Positions 45,390-58,200 of a DNA stretch of 64,000 nt are shown in pieces. Source of the DNA: Avena insularis. Lineage: Eukaryota; Streptophyta; Magnoliopsida; Poales; Poaceae. Numbering within the stretch: position 1 is the stretch's first letter; every line of letters begins with the position of its first letter. The stretch spans positions 70,728,253 to 70,792,252 of the forward strand of contig CM042688.1 of assembly GCA_023614405.1 (NCBI GenBank). Direction: 5' to 3'. The position numbers and the translations under genes were made by a program. The notes under the pieces are model-generated. The model searched no databases, was not told where the DNA came from, and saw only the letters and a program-made list of their open reading frames with translations.

Positions 45390-45720
45390 GGCAAAAAAAA
45401 TCGTGGGATGCCCATACGGCTGGGAGCAGTATAGGCCAGACATGTAATGATTTCCCTAAAGCAAGGCCCTGTGGCTGTGAACCAATTGCGAGCAGAACAG
45501 ACCCTCTGTGAAATCTGAAGGGAGTTATCCCAATGAACATTGATCTCAGCCCGACATTCAGTCAAACGAGCATTCATAAAAAAATAAATGGCCCCTTGTT
45601 TCAAGACCATGAGAGGAGCAAAGCACACGAGCAGGTCCAGAATCGACTTGCCACTGTTTTTGGGGCATCAAGTCCTTTGTATTAAAGCGGTCATTATGAA
45701 GAAGCCGGGCGAAAACCCGA
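45390..45720 (-). pseudogene. Reverse-transcriptase zinc-binding domain remnant (LINE)
   Basis: On the minus strand, frames read VFARLLHNDRFNTKDLMPQ and then VLCSSHGLETRGHLFFYECS, the pattern of the zf-RVT domain at the C-terminus of plant LINE reverse transcriptases (LNTK...C..C......H.FF.C). The spacing of Cys and His is eroded and the frame shifts in several places. No RT core lies nearby, so this is a 3' fragment. Confidence 0.55.
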
Positions 45721-46326
45721 AGTTTATGCAGGCATTTTGATTTCCAAATTCAAGAAAGATGAAATTAAAAAATCCACGAATGAAATATAGGGTAAGTAAC
45801 ACGATAGGCGTGGCAATCTACTTCGGTGGATGGCAGTAACGTGGTATTCAGGATGAACTTATTTCGTGTGTTAAATTCAGGTTAAACATCAAAAAAGGTC
45901 ACTGCTCAGAAAGGTCGAATGCGCGACATCAAGAAGCCTTCCGGTCCATATGGAGGCGAAATGTCAGGCATCAATCCAAATGTGAGTCGTAGCACTAGGC
46001 TAAGGGGTTGATGGTGTTAGCTGCAAGTGTGTCATGTATGATCAGATGCTTGGTGGCTGTTCTTTAGTTGCTAGTGTAACGTCTTTTGGTATGAAATATG
46101 AAAATCTTGTTTGATTGTGGTTTACAAATTTTGCGTCGAAAGAAGATATGCGTAAGTATTTATTACTGGCCATGCAAGACTGGAAAAAACCTTGGAACGG
46201 CAGGTCTAGCTCTTTGGGATGACTGAACTGTGACGGCAAACAGAACACCAGTCTAACCTCGTCAAATTTAACAGATTAGAGTTGGTGTTTGGCCCCGTAC
46301 AAAGGTATCATGTGGATTTGAGACAG
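45721..46326. other. Intergenic sequence, no gene seen
   Basis: No conserved frame, repeat or motif recognised. Confidence 0.35.
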
Positions 46327-46742
46327 TAAGAGCATCTCCACTCGGGTTCCTAGAAGGCCGTTCCCAGAGCAAAAAAATTATCCGGACGACGAAAAACGGC
46401 CAGTCGCATTCCTAAGGCGCCGATTTGGTCCAGATTTGGTCCAACTTTCATCCGGTGATCAAAGGCCGAACCCAGGGAGCCGGGAACCGCCTGGGAACGT
46501 CGGACGCAGAGGAAACGCCGAAAAAAACGCGCAGGGTTGTGGCCCCGCCATGTCAGTGAGTGTAGGCGAGTCGTCCTCATCCTCCCACCTCGGCTCCCGC
46601 GAAGGACCGCCGGGCAGTAACTGCCCGTCTCGTCGGCCCACGCGTCGCCGTAATGGCGCGCCACCGCCGGCTCGCCTTCCCGCTGTTTCCTTTTTTCCGC
46701 CTTCGCAGCTACACCCCTCCCACCTTCGCCGCCTATTTCGGC

Positions 46743-46749
46743 TATAAAA
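46743..46749 (+). promoter_or_regulatory. TATA box inside the Harbinger-like element
   Basis: TATAAAA within GGCTATAAAAGCC, 77 bases before the ATG at 46820. Confidence 0.6.
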
Positions 46750-46819
46750 GCCAGCACCCTCGCCGGCTCACAGCGCACAGTCGCAACCCCCCCATCTCCC
46801 ACGAACTACACCTCCGGCG

Positions 46820-47904
46820 ATGGCGGAGAGGTACCCAGGCGACCCCGCGGTGGCGAACGGCTTCGGCCGGCGTACGCTACAGCCATGGGAGGCCCGCCTG
46901 CTACATGACGCCGACTACATGGCGCCGCGGGACTTCCGGTTTCCGCCCGGCTGGAAGCTCAGCGCCGACGGCGTGCTGGTGCCCAAGGACGACCAGATGG
47001 TCAAGGAGATCCAGAACGCCATCGCGGTGATGCCGGATCCGGAGCTTGCCGAAGACCCCGGTAACCTCGTTTACTGGGAACAGTTCTTCACCGAGCACCG
47101 GAACGCCGAGCTCGCCGCCCACGAAGGCCCGTCCGGCACGCCTCCCAAACACAACAACGCGGCGGGGCGCCATCGTTGGTCGAGTGCGGCGGGAAGGACG
47201 CTCAACTATGTCCTAGAGCACATCCACACCGGCAACCGCTCGAGGCTGGGATTTCCGCGCTAGCTGGTCCCCACGGCGAGGGCGAGGCGCGCCCCTCCGG
47301 TGAACTGGCTGCCTAGGAGGATGGACAACCGCGGTTCGTCTAGGTCGGCCACCGCCGCCTCGGCCTCGCGCTCGTCCGCATCGGCCTCGCGTTCGCCGCC
47401 TCCTAACGTGAAACAGGAGGCCTCGCCGCCGAGGACGAGGTCACGAGGGATCGTCATCAACGAACCCCGCGTGCCGTCGCCGTCGAGCGGACGTCTTCGC
47501 CTGCGCCAGCCGAAGTCGGAGTCGTCGGATTGGGCATTCCCCATAGACGAGGACGCCTTCGTCATGAGGATGGTGATGGAGAAATCTGTCCGGGACGTGC
47601 CGCCGATGCCAGAGCCGGATGCCCTCACCTGGTCTCGCGCCGACTGGGAGCAGGAGGAGGCCGCCCGAATTTGGCGCCTCCAGGAGGAGGCTGAGCGCGC
47701 GGCCTCTAGTAGGCCTCGCTGCCAGCGCGCCTATCAGGGCACGCTGCTCATCGTCCTCGACGACGACGGCCCGTCGTCCCAGCCGTAGCGATGCGGCGAC
47801 CCCGGCCAGGGAAGCTCGCGCCCCCGCAGCCGCCGAGTGACGACGACGACGATGGGAAGGCTGACTCTAACTACACGGTGTTCTACCACAACTTCGGCAT
47901 GTGA
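46820..47904 (+). pseudogene. Cargo protein of Harbinger-like element, unknown function, one in-frame stop
   Basis: ATG at 46820 starts MAERYPGDPAVANGFGRRTL. The frame runs to 47788 with a single TAG at 47261-47263, giving about 320 codons. The N-terminal part (about 147 residues) has a PPGWKLSADGVLVP segment and a Trp/Phe-rich block (YWEQFFTEHRNAEL), then NNAAGRHRW and LNYVLEHIHTGN. A Ser-rich basic linker follows (ASASRSSASASRSPPP). The C-terminal part has FVMRMVMEKSVRD, an acidic helical EEAARIWRLQEEAERA and LLIVLDDDGP. Beyond 47788 a shifted frame reads NYTVFYHNFGM to a stop at 47904, probably the original C-terminus. I recognise no catalytic motif; similar proteins seem common in grass annotation (memory, unchecked). 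Confidence 0.6.
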
Positions 47905-48224
47905 GCGGCGGCGGCATCGGCATCAGCGTCGGCATCGGCATAGTAGTTTACTTTACTATTTTCTATTTTTTTAGCCTAATTGGGCCAAAATTCAGGTATA
48001 TATCTGAATTTGGCCAAGTATGACGAACTCGATGCTGTTTAATTAAAATCACCTATATTCGCCAAATTCTCGCTGAGTTTTATCAAATTTCGGCCAAATG
48101 TGGGAACTTGGCCTAGGAACGCGAGTGGAAAAAAGATCATTCCCAGGCCGAAAGTTACATTCGTCTGACGCTGAATAGCGCCGGATTTCGGCCTGGGAAC
48201 GCCCAACGAATGGAGATGCTCTAA

Positions 48225-48489
48225 GTCGCGGCACAGTTGGGTGATTAACTTGCGGTGCTATCTTTTTTTAGCAACCAACAAGATCTCCCCCCACCCTTTT
48301 CGATATCTGTCAAGGATGAGCAAGATGTTATGGTGTAAACTATAGGCTTTTCTATTAGAAGAAGAGAAATAGCTAGTTTAAAGAAAAACTGACCGAAAAC
48401 CGATACAACACGTTTATCCGGTTTATAAGGGAAACCAGACAAAAAAAACCAACACGGCCTGTTTTTTCAGGAGAAATAGGCTAAAACCG
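48225..48489. other. Spacer, no gene seen
   Basis: Sequence right of the Harbinger-like element, with A-rich and T-rich runs. Nothing recognised. Confidence 0.35.
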
Positions 48490-49680
48490 TACACATTGCC
48501 ACACTACCTAGGTCTGGAGCGCCGTCGAATGACACCAGCATGACGGCAACGGTAAGTGCTACGAGAGCACGGCCCACATCCCCGGAGAGGAAGGCGGAGC
48601 CGAAGGAGAACAGCTAGGACGATCTCAAGCTTCATGGCGAGAGGCGGGCTGTAGCAAACTCATCAGCGACACTCACACGCCGACAGAACCTGAAGACATC
48701 GCCTCAACCAGTGGCACTAAAACACTAAGAATGTCGCCCCCTCATTCCAAAAAAATGAAGCCTCCAAGGAGGTCATGACGTCCAGAAGACGCCGCCATCA
48801 TCCAATATGGCAAGCTAGATTTGGGTTTTCACACCAGAATAAGGGACGGAGGGGTATGGGGACTCCACAAAAATGCCCCAAGGGGCAAAACGGCGCCCTC
48901 GAGCGCCACCGATCTCGGCACCGACAAAATCGGGCAATACTTCCCTCCGGAGACCCGTGACCACAACCTTCAATGGACAGTCACAAGGGCAGCCCATGCC
49001 GCCTAACAAGCACGACCACCGGTGAGGGAGACAACGCACATGCCAATGGAGGCATGCCCCGCTGCCCACGCGGCCAGGGGCACAACATCAGCACCACCTC
49101 TCTCCAGAGCCGCCATTCTGGCTTACTTGCATAGCTGGGAAGCTCCTCACGCGAACCTGCTACCGATCGCGAGACAACGCATTGAGGGCCTTGCGCACCA
49201 AAGCGGTGCCGCCGCACCGGCATCCTTACTCTGTGGCACACCTTCACCATGGGCCTACAGAGCTGGCCACGACCACCGCACCCTATCCATCCTACCACCC
49301 ACGGCGACCCTCTACAGCTGCCTGACTCCGATAGATCTAGGCGCGGGGCCTAGAATCCGTGGCATCCACGCAACCTCCGCGCTAAGGAGAAGCCGTCCCG
49401 CTAGTCCCCCATCGCCATTGTGTTCTCGGGGCCGCTGCATTGGCATGCATGCACCATGGAGATGTGGAGTCTTCGAGCACGAGAAAGGGGAGAACGACAC
49501 AGCCGCCCAAAGACCTTGCATCCGGCCAGAGCCTCGTCGTTCCCCACCAGCCCGTCCTGGCTGCTTCACCGGAACACCACATTCGCGCCGCCATGAAGAA
49601 GAAGTTGCGTTGCCCCTCCCGCGTCCACCGCGAACACCACATTCTATCCATCCCTACAAAATAATGAACAAACAACTAAA
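48490..49680. mobile_element. GC-rich dispersed repeat, possibly LINE-derived
   Basis: The block has a run of GACGCCGCCATCATCC, GATTTGGGTTTTCAC and similar phrases common in grass LINE-related repeats, and it resembles 38151-39355 in composition. Overlapping frames up to 225 codons occur on both strands but are proline/arginine/histidine-rich without domains. It ends near an A-rich stretch at 49660-49710. The assignment is weak. Confidence 0.3.
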
Positions 49681-50102
49681 AACAATGAGCACTTCTTGAA
49701 CAACAAAGAGTAAAAGAAGAACTTCAGGTCCAAACTACATTGCTAGGTCTAGTCAAAAGTTCACAAATGACTGAATGGAAATATGAATTACAAAGCACAT
49801 GAATACAAACCTACAACTTAGTAGTTTAAATTCGTACTCGCAAAGAACTAATTTGAAATAACTACTTTAGAAACTGATCCAACACAAACAATAACAACAA
49901 ACAACAAACTCCTCTTGTTTGGTTCTCATTCTTGACCTGTCGGACAGGGTTAACCCCTACAGAAAGTGGAATACTATTTTGACAAAGTGGCATCATCCAT
50001 GTAGAACATCATCGTCACATCGTGTCCAGCTCCAAGATCATCGTTCCTAGCAAACTAATTTTGTCCAGTTTGGAACCTCGTCCTCCCGTCGGTGCACTAA
50101 AT
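49681..50102. other. AT-rich spacer, no gene seen
   Basis: Low-GC sequence with short A-rich runs. No gene, repeat unit or motif is supported. Confidence 0.35.
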
Positions 50103-50552
50103 GTTGGGGAGCACGCTAAGCAAAACAAAAATTTCTAGCGCATAACCAGGATCATATGCAGGAAGGGGAGGCAACGGAATATACCCTCAAAAATCGATCT
50201 ACCATTAGTTGTCGATGAAGAGATTGATGAAGACATGCGTTGATCCCTGCAACGAGACTTGTCAAGTTACGAGGATATGTATTATTCCATAGACATCTTT
50301 GTGATTATCATTCCCACAGCTAGTCGATTAGATGCAAAAAGATTCTCCTTTGTGAAGATCCTTAAATCAAATGCGCCAAGTGTAGCACCTCCACCGGTAT
50401 GCACACATACGAGATCAGCGGCACCACGTCGAGATGTGATCAAGCACAAAGTCAAAGTGGGAACATGTCGATGAAGATCCGTCAGCACTTCCACAGTCTG
50501 ACTAGATTAGATCTAGACGGAGGTAGAACTCGGGTAACACTCCTACTTGGAC
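50103..50552 (-). mobile_element. Copia (BARE/Angela-like) LTR fragment
   Basis: GTTGGGGAGCACGCTAAGC.. at the left edge is the inverse of a typical BARE/Angela LTR end (..ACGTTCCCCAACA in the family), much diverged. The right edge abuts the truncated Copia LTR at about 50553. No target duplication was identified. Confidence 0.4.
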
Positions 50553-51053
50553 ATCCTAGATGTTGTTTTCTTTATTGCTAAACTTGATTTGTTGTGATAG
50601 CTTGTTGTCCTACTCGGGAGCCTCCAATTCAGTTGTGGATGCGTGCCCCGAACTCGTTGTAAAGGCGTTGGTTCCCACCTCGAAGGGTACCGTATAGTGG
50701 AAAGGTGAATCACGCCAGTAGTGGCGAGATTCACCGGAGAACGGGGTGAGGCCTTTTGTGGAGTGGTGGTTTTAGTACCGCCCACCCCTCAAACACAGAT
50801 GTACTTCCCCTAAAAAGGAAAGAACTATGGTAAATCAAATCTTGTGTCTCCGCGTGCTCCACTCTCGGTTACCTCTATCCTTTTACCGCTCTTTACTCTT
50901 TTTCTTATTTAGTAGCTAGGTTGTCATATAGGTAAATTTACCATAGTTGCATATCTAGAGAATTTACCTTTGTGTCAAGACTATAAAAAGTAATAAAAAA
51001 TTGGAGTAGCACCTATTCACCCTCCCTCTAGGTGGCCATACGATCCCATTTCA
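50553..51053 (+). repeat. Truncated 5' LTR of Sirevirus-like Copia
   Basis: Matches the three LTR pieces at 1-5565 from GATTTGTTGTGA through to CCCATTTCA. It ends in CA at 51053, two bases before the primer-binding site. Confidence 0.85.
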
Positions 51054-51055
51054 AT

Positions 51056-51068
51056 TGGTATCAGAGCC
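51056..51068 (+). promoter_or_regulatory. Primer-binding site of Sirevirus-like Copia
   Basis: TGGTATCAGAGCC, complementary to initiator methionine tRNA as usual in plant Copia elements. Confidence 0.92.
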
Positions 51069-51104
51069 TCGGCTCTTTATTCGGGCTTTACCACCTAAAA
51101 GAAT

Positions 51105-52484
51105 ATGTGTACTCATGGAGATGGAAGTGACGTTGCGGGTTCGGTCACCATGGAAGATCTCAAGAGCTTGGAAATAAACTTGAGTAAAACCATAGAGACC
51201 CAATTGCAAGAAATGTGTGAAATGATAGCGCAAGTTTTGTGATCCAAAATCACACCTCCCTCTCCGACTGAGGTCACAACTCCTCTTCCAATGGACAAAG
51301 CTCCGACTAAATCCAGCGAAGAGCAATTGGAGTGTGATGATAAAGTTAATGGTTCCTCTTCCAAAAAGGGAAGTGGGAAGGAAGATTATAGTGAGGTTCC
51401 TCATTTGTACTCTCCCGACCGACCCAATCCCTCATCCTCATATAAACAATAGGGGTGATCCACCCAAGCTAAGTGCATCTTCTTTTAATAAATGGCAATT
51501 TTTGATGAAATCTCATGTGTGCGACTCTTATATCGAGTTGTGGAAAATTATTGAAGTTGGGCTCAAGGTTGTAGATCCAACTAACTTGACAAGAAGAGAA
51601 GTGGTTGATAGTCAACTCAATGACACTGCCTTGCACATGATTGATCAACTTGGCGTGGGTCCCTAGGACATGCCGCACATTGAACACCTCGCCACCGCCA
51701 AGGGATCTTGGGATGCTCTCTCTAAATTGTTCATTGGAATGAGAGCATGAAGAGAAATCAGCATGATGCCTTGATAAATCAAGCTAGGGGTTTTACATGA
51801 TGGATGGAGAAGACCATGAAGACATGTATCAAAGACTCAAATCTATTGCTACCACATTAAAAAAACCGTGGTGCTTCTCATGTTGATGATGCTTGGATAA
51901 AAAGGAAGTATGTGAGTGCTCTGATGCCCTTTGAACCCACAGACTTGAAGAGTCTCCCAGGAAGGCACAACTACCATCTCATGACCTCCAATGAAGTTAT
52001 GCAAGAGATGGCTGCTTTCAAGGTTGCCGCCAAGAATGTTGAAGATGCTCGAGATCGGGCTATAGGTAAGAAAAAGGGGGTAAACCTTGCCTTCAAGGCT
52101 AATGTGGTAGAACGTGAGGAAGATGGAAAAAGTGATGAAGTCAATGCTATGAGCTGTCCCGAGGAAGTCAAACTTGCTCATGGTGAGTATATGGCTTTTT
52201 ATGCAAGAAACTTTTGGACATATCCCACCAAGGCAAAGTCGGAACTTGAACGAAGGAATGACTCTAGTGGTAGAAAGGAGAATGGTCCAGAAGTAAGGTC
52301 TTGTTACAGTTGTGGAGACCGCTTTTACTTTGTTGCCGAATGTTCATATCAGAATAAAGAAGATCATGGTGGGAGACATATTCTCAAAGACAAGTCAAAG
52401 GATCCACGCAAGAAGCTTTTCACTAAAAGAAATATACCATGCAAGAAGCAATCGAAAATCGTGTTGGTGGCGCATGAGGAGTAG
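51105..52484 (+). pseudogene. gag: Copia Gag with zinc knuckle (broken)
   Basis: ATG at 51105 starts MCTHGDGSDVAGSVTMEDLK and stops at TGA 51240-51242. The frame then continues with shifts. Recognisable parts are the Copia gag core from about 51470 (LSASSFNKWQFLMKSHVCDS, DTALHMIDQLGV) and 51900-52060 (ALMPFEPTDLKSLPGRHNY). A CCHC-like zinc knuckle at about 52300-52340 reads CYSCGDRFYFVAEC, where the usual Gly-His is altered (HFVAEC to YFVAEC), so metal binding is probably lost. Sireviruses have such long gag proteins. Confidence 0.8.
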
Positions 52485-53166
52485 TCGTCTAGGAGTGAGG
52501 ACGTAGAGGAAGGAGAAAACTCAAGAGAAGTGGAAGCCATCGTCACCACCTCTACTCCGACTCCTTCAATCTTTGATTCTTCTAATGAGAACATCTCCAA
52601 CAAGGACATAAATTGCCTCATGGCAAGGGCCTCTAAGGTATCACCTTCTACTACATCTTTTCCTGAGACTACTATGAATGTTGAAATGGATGATCATACT
52701 AGTCTTAAGGTTAAGGAAGAAGTTATTGCTTTGTATAATTATGTAACTAACTTGTAATGCAAGCACAAGAAGCGTTTTGAGGCCCTCGTGGATCAACTTG
52801 TTCATTCGGAAGATCGTCTTGAATAAAAAGGTAGAATTGAAAGAGAGGGTACTATTGAAATAGCATCTTTAAAAATGCTCTAGAGGAAGAGGAAGAGCTT
52901 CGGGCTTCTCTTGAGGAGAAGCTTGAGTCTATTGATGAGTCACATGATTAAATTGTGTCTAAACTAATTAAAGAACATGGCCATGCTATTGCTAAGGCTA
53001 AAAAGCTTAAAAGGAAAAGGTTGAATTTGGTGTTGCTCATGCAAGACTAACTAAGGAGTTAGAGAAAACTGAAATAGCCCACAAGGCTTTGGAGAGTGAA
53101 CACTATCCTCACCAAGTCTCATGATCAACTTCAAATTTGACTAACTAAATATGATATTCCTAGTAT
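52485..53166 (+). pseudogene. Decayed C-terminal gag/linker region
   Basis: Short frames with Ser/Thr- and Glu/Lys-rich, coiled-coil-like composition continue after 52484 with many stops. The region ends at the nested Copia insertion. The last five bases, AGTAT (53162-53166), are the target duplication. Confidence 0.5.
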
Positions 53167-55222
53167 TGAAGGAGATATTCCCTAGAGGCAAATAATAAAT
53201 AGGTTTTTATTGTCATATCTCAATTAGTTTATAATAGTTTCATATTGTGCTATAATCGTGCCAAGTAGAAACATTGGTACAAGTGTGGTATGAAACAACA
53301 AAGTCCCTAGTAGCCTCTATTCATACTAGTTCGTTGGTCATGAGGATGATCTAGGTTTCAAGATCATGGGCATTTATGCCAATTAACAACGGGGTCATAT
53401 CATTGGAGAATGATGTGATGGACATTCCTTGAAGGATTGCAACGCGATCAAGTCATATAGTTCATTGTTGCAACAGCTAAATCTAGACTCCTAATTCCTT
53501 AGACCGTGAGGCTATATCAATTACAGTCTCCCGAGAGTGCTTTGATAGCATCAAGCGCCACTTGGTAATACAGGGGTTATAAAGGTGTGTTCAGGTACTC
53601 GGAGGAACCGTTGAGGCAATATATGTCAAGAGCGGGATTTGTTCACCCACATGATGGGTAAAGATACATACGGCTGGCTTGGTGAGATTACATCCATAAA
53701 TGTTGCAACATGTGACTCAGTCACGAGGATGTAATATCACGGTAACAAGAAAACAGAACTTGTTGTGAACGATATTGAACAAGGTATGTGATACCAATGA
53801 TCGGATCTCAGACAAGTCGTATCAAAAAACAAAAGGAATATGGATGCTACACTTACCGGTTCAAACGACATTGTCATCAGGAATGCATAGGGGTCACATG
53901 GATATCCCTGGTCCCTTTGTTGATCATTGATACAGATCATGTCTAGAGAATTCCCGAGTCGTGAGAGGATACACTTAAGAGTACGATGAGAGCGATCATT
54001 CGTAAGATGGAATCACAGTAGAGAAAGAGAAAGCCAGAATTGTTCCGCGGAGAGATCCAAAGTTGTTCGGAGAAAGAATAAAGGAAAAGACTAGAAAAGT
54101 GTTTTTTGATAAATGGGAATTTAAATATATATTTATTATATGTTAATTGTGAATTAATATATTCTAAATAATATTTAGATTAAGATTTATAAAATCAACT
54201 TTTATATTAGGCCAAACCTCCGGAGGGAAATAGCCTAGAAGAAAGGCTGCAGAGAAAGAAAAAGAAAAAGGGAAAAACAAGTAGCCCCGTGGGCGGCAGA
54301 TAACTGCCACCGCACAGGACGGCATGCAGCTGGGTTACGCTCGTGGGTGGGCGGCAGTTAAAGGCCTCCGCACGGGGGTGACGCACGGGAGCACGGCGCG
54401 CGGCCAGCTCGACCCGGCCCAGGGGAGCTCGCGGGGAGCCGACGCGCCTGCTGGACCACCTGCCTCACCAGGAGCAGGCCCACCCGAGGCTGCCCCTGGC
54501 AGGTGCCCCACGCTGGGCACTGGGCCACCAGAGTCTTCCGCCTACCCGGCTAGAGCTCCACACTGCTGTGGCTATTGGGCCGGATTAGGCTGGCCAGCCC
54601 ATCCGACTGTTTTGGCTATTTTTCCTGGTTTTCCTTTAGCTTTTAGTCTCACATGGCTAACCTAAGAGGGAGGGCACACCTCCCTTATCCTATATAAAGG
54701 GGTGCCCATGGGAGGACTAAAACACACCCAATATTTGGAGAAGTCCTTTGGTTGACTTCCTCCTTCCCTCTCTCTCTAGCCCTTGTGACCATGGCCCCAA
54801 GTTTGGGCTATGCGAACAAGGCACACCTGCAGCACGCCGTTGCACTACAGGGATTCCTAGCCGGATATAACTTTCGCACTCTCGGCGAGATCGGGGAGCC
54901 AGAGATCTCATCGTGCACCGGATGTGTACGAAGACACGAGGCGCAACACTTGGGGCGCTTAAATATCGTAAGCCGGAGCTGCTGCACGATGAAGATGAAG
55001 AAGGAGCAAGGGGTGACCTGCGAGGAGCTTCGTGACCTTGAGGTCGGCTACGAGTACGACTATATCAACCATGTTCCCCTCAAAATGTTAACCACGTACG
55101 TTCTACAAGGGTATGTATTCTATACGCATTGGTCGTTACCGCACTACTACATAGATAGATCCTAGTCAGTTTTGGGGTTCCAACGTAGGAATTTTTTTGT
55201 TTTTTGCTGCGGATCCCCTTCA
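53167..55222 (+). repeat. 5' LTR of the pol-less Copia element
   Basis: The LTR begins TGAAGGAGATATTCCCTAGA, like BARE/Angela-type LTR starts, and ends CCCCTTCA. It contains an AT-rich tract (54110-54215), a GC-rich block (54300-54600), a TATA box and the leader. Confidence 0.93.
54691..54698 (+). promoter_or_regulatory. TATA box in the Copia 5' LTR
   Basis: TATATAAA after CCCTTATCC. The same box is at 61209-61216 in the 3' LTR. Confidence 0.75.
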
Positions 55223-55223
55223 G

Positions 55224-55236
55224 TGGTATCAGAGCC
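55224..55236 (+). promoter_or_regulatory. Primer-binding site of the pol-less Copia element
   Basis: TGGTATCAGAGCC, two bases after the 5' LTR; complementary to initiator methionine tRNA. Confidence 0.92.
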
Positions 55237-58200
55237 AATCTATGTGTAGGAGTTCTGTACGGCCAGTACGCACAAGTATTGTGCGGGCATTGATCCCTTA
55301 CTTGTTACCCTCTAACGTGTACTTGTTTATATCGCGGTATTGTTTGATGAAGCGTCCCAGACCGACCTTACGCGTATTCGTGCGCGAGACTGGTTCCACG
55401 CTCAACATACGGCTTGTACCGTATAAGTGGCTAGCGGGTGTCTGTCTCTCATTCGATAGTTGATATATCATTTACAACGGAGGGCCCCGAAAGGGGTGTA
55501 ATAGAGACAACTGCCGGATCTGTGTTGTGGTTGGAAAGTTCGTAGTTTAGAAACGATTCTATTGCGAAAGCCCTAACAACCACGTAAAACTTGCAATAAA
55601 TAAAGTAGAGGCGTCTAACTTTATTTTACAGGGGGCATGTGATTATTATATGGCATTGGTCGTTGCGAAGGTAAAGTAGATTACTTTTCTGTTACTAAGT
55701 CGTATAGTAATAGTCATCGTTCTGATGAACGACCCGATGGAGGCGTCGTGGACTTGGCGTCAAACCAAGGGCAAGATGGAGATCATGCCGGAGCGCTCGA
55801 TGGAGATCAAGGTGCAAGCAGAAAGACCATATCATATCACATTATACATATGATGTTGATACCTTTTTTACATCTTATTGTGTGCTAGTATTTAGATACT
55901 CAACGGTAGCAAATAAGATAATCCCTATTTAATTTCAATGTTCCGTGTTCCCCTTGTGTGTGCACCACCAAGAAAGTTCTTCAGTATGAGGCGATCCATG
56001 GTACAGGCATGGGTGTCATACATATCTATGTTCGCATACAGTGGGTGTAAGCCATGTTGCACAACGAATACACACAAGTTAGATTTGGCGAGCCTAGCAT
56101 GTGCAGACATGGCCTCAGAACACAAGAGATCGAAAGATCGAGCATGAGTCACATGGATGATGTGATTGGCATTATTGAATGTCTACCTTTGATAATGCAC
56201 TAATGGCCGTGACGATCGGGGGAGGTGTATAGGATAGGGATCATGTGATCACTAAAATCGTCTAGGGGATGACAATTTTAGTGGAGACCAATTATAAATT
56301 GATCTCTTATTATGAACTTAGTCTAGATGTCTATTTGCAAATATCTTAGTAGTTCTTGGCCTATCCCATTGAGGTCCTTTGTGACCATGGGAATATACTG
56401 CTTAATATGGAACTTAGCAAAAGGGTCCAACTTCATAGATTAATACCCACGCCTTAGGGATATCCTCGTAAAAGGTGATCTTCTCTTCTTGATACAATAA
56501 CCATTAGGAGATAATTCGATGACTCCGGAATGTTTGTGTTTTCTGCATAATCATCCAATAAGCCATTCTCCATTCGATGGAGAGTTGGGATACATTTTGT
56601 ATTCTATAGAATCTGGCACATAAAGTATGAGCCGTTGGATGGGTTTTCCTCCATCATGGATGAAAAGAGATTGTTTGGAAAAACACTTAGCGATCTTGCA
56701 TTAGAGTTGAGAACTCTTGGAAGTTCTTGATTGCAATGGAGATCATGAATGAAAAAGGTATGTGTTAGATATAAAAAATTATAAATGTGGTTCTTGCAAA
56801 ACTCGTTGCAGTTTGTGAAGTATTTGATACTTGTCCCATTTTGTAAAAACAGGAGAATCTGCTTGAGAATTGTTGGTTTTAAGGCAACGTGAGTTGATGA
56901 TGGAAAGCAAAACAGTTGATGGCCAACATCACCTCTTCCCTCAAAGTTTGTCATTTGGATTAGTGGACTTGAATATAAATTTGTAATCCATGTTTGTGTG
57001 TCTTGCTTTTGGCGAGACGATTATTCATATGAACAAGTTACACGCGAGTTTGTACTATTCTTATGAACAATACCTTATGGTCACATTATGATTATAAATA
57101 AGTTATTCTCATCACTATGTTAATTATAATGGTTTAAACATTTATTAAAAGATTAGAATGCTAAAAGATATCCAAAGTTTAATAATGAAATGACACTATA
57201 GTTTAAGTCATTTTGGTTATTGCATGTTCTTTATGAAGATCGGGATCCTAGATGCTTAATCTAGAGAGCAAAACCATGCCTCTTGGGCAGAATGACTAAA
57301 ACTCCGCATTCTGGTAAAACGGTGATATACGAAGAAATGTTGAATCTTATACATAGTGATGTATCGTATTTTCAACAAGTAGTGGAAATCATTTGTTAAT
57401 TGTAGACTTAAGTGAATAAGCGTATTTACTTAATGAAACATAAGTTTGAAATGATTTGAATTGTTCAAATGAGTTCACAACAATAGGAGGATATTGAAAT
57501 TAACAAGAATACGAAGTCTCTTCGATTTGATCGACATGACTAAGGTATTCAAGTTAAGTTTAGCATAAAAAGGGACTTGTGAAAGATGTTTCACAAATTA
57601 TGATAATTGGATGAATTCAAACTGCTTTGAAATATCTAAACATCATAATCATTATGTATTAAGATACATATTGTATAATATCATCTCTTATAGGGTTATA
57701 GTTACCGTTTAGAATTAGAGATCAAAATAAGCAAACGCTCATTTGAAATACAAAGGAACATCTAAAGATTCGTGGAAACAACACCATAAGTGTTATGGCA
57801 AGTTCGAGTTTCTAGAGATTTTGGTAAGTTGAAATCATGGCGAATAAATAAGTCTTTGTACAACATTCTTAGGAAGCTATGAATGGATCTTCCACAAAGG
57901 GGCAAACATGTTGTTGTCCAAAGTTGACGTGTCTTGATGAAGATACAGGTGGAAGAAAGTAAAAGATCAAAACAAGGTATTTGACCTTACCTCCGGATTG
58001 TTGAGTGGCACAACGGAATTTTTTTCGTGAATCCAAACTCTACATATAGAGGATAAACCAATGATAATGATCATAAAGTTTTAGTGAATACTTTTACTAA
58101 AGAAAGTAGGATTCAACTATATATTCTCCAAGTTTGTGGAATTATATTATTGATTCACTTGTCATGTTTTGAACAAGACATACCTACAAATTACAAAGAA

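Larger units (their letters stand above)
46330..48221 (+). mobile_element. Harbinger-like non-autonomous element carrying a gene
   Basis: The ends are GAGCATCTCCACTCG and the inverse CGAATGGAGATGCTC. Both are flanked by TAA (46327-46329 and 48222-48224), the 3-bp target duplication typical of PIF/Harbinger elements. Inverted homology extends inward (GTTCCCAG / CTGGGAAC). The 1.9-kb interior has no transposase or Myb-like ORF1 but contains a TATA box and a long coding region with one in-frame stop (46820-47904). Confidence 0.8.

Noticed and set aside
49022..49699. 225-codon frame in the GC-rich block
   Set aside because: Low-complexity composition, equally long frames on other strands, no domain and no promoter context.
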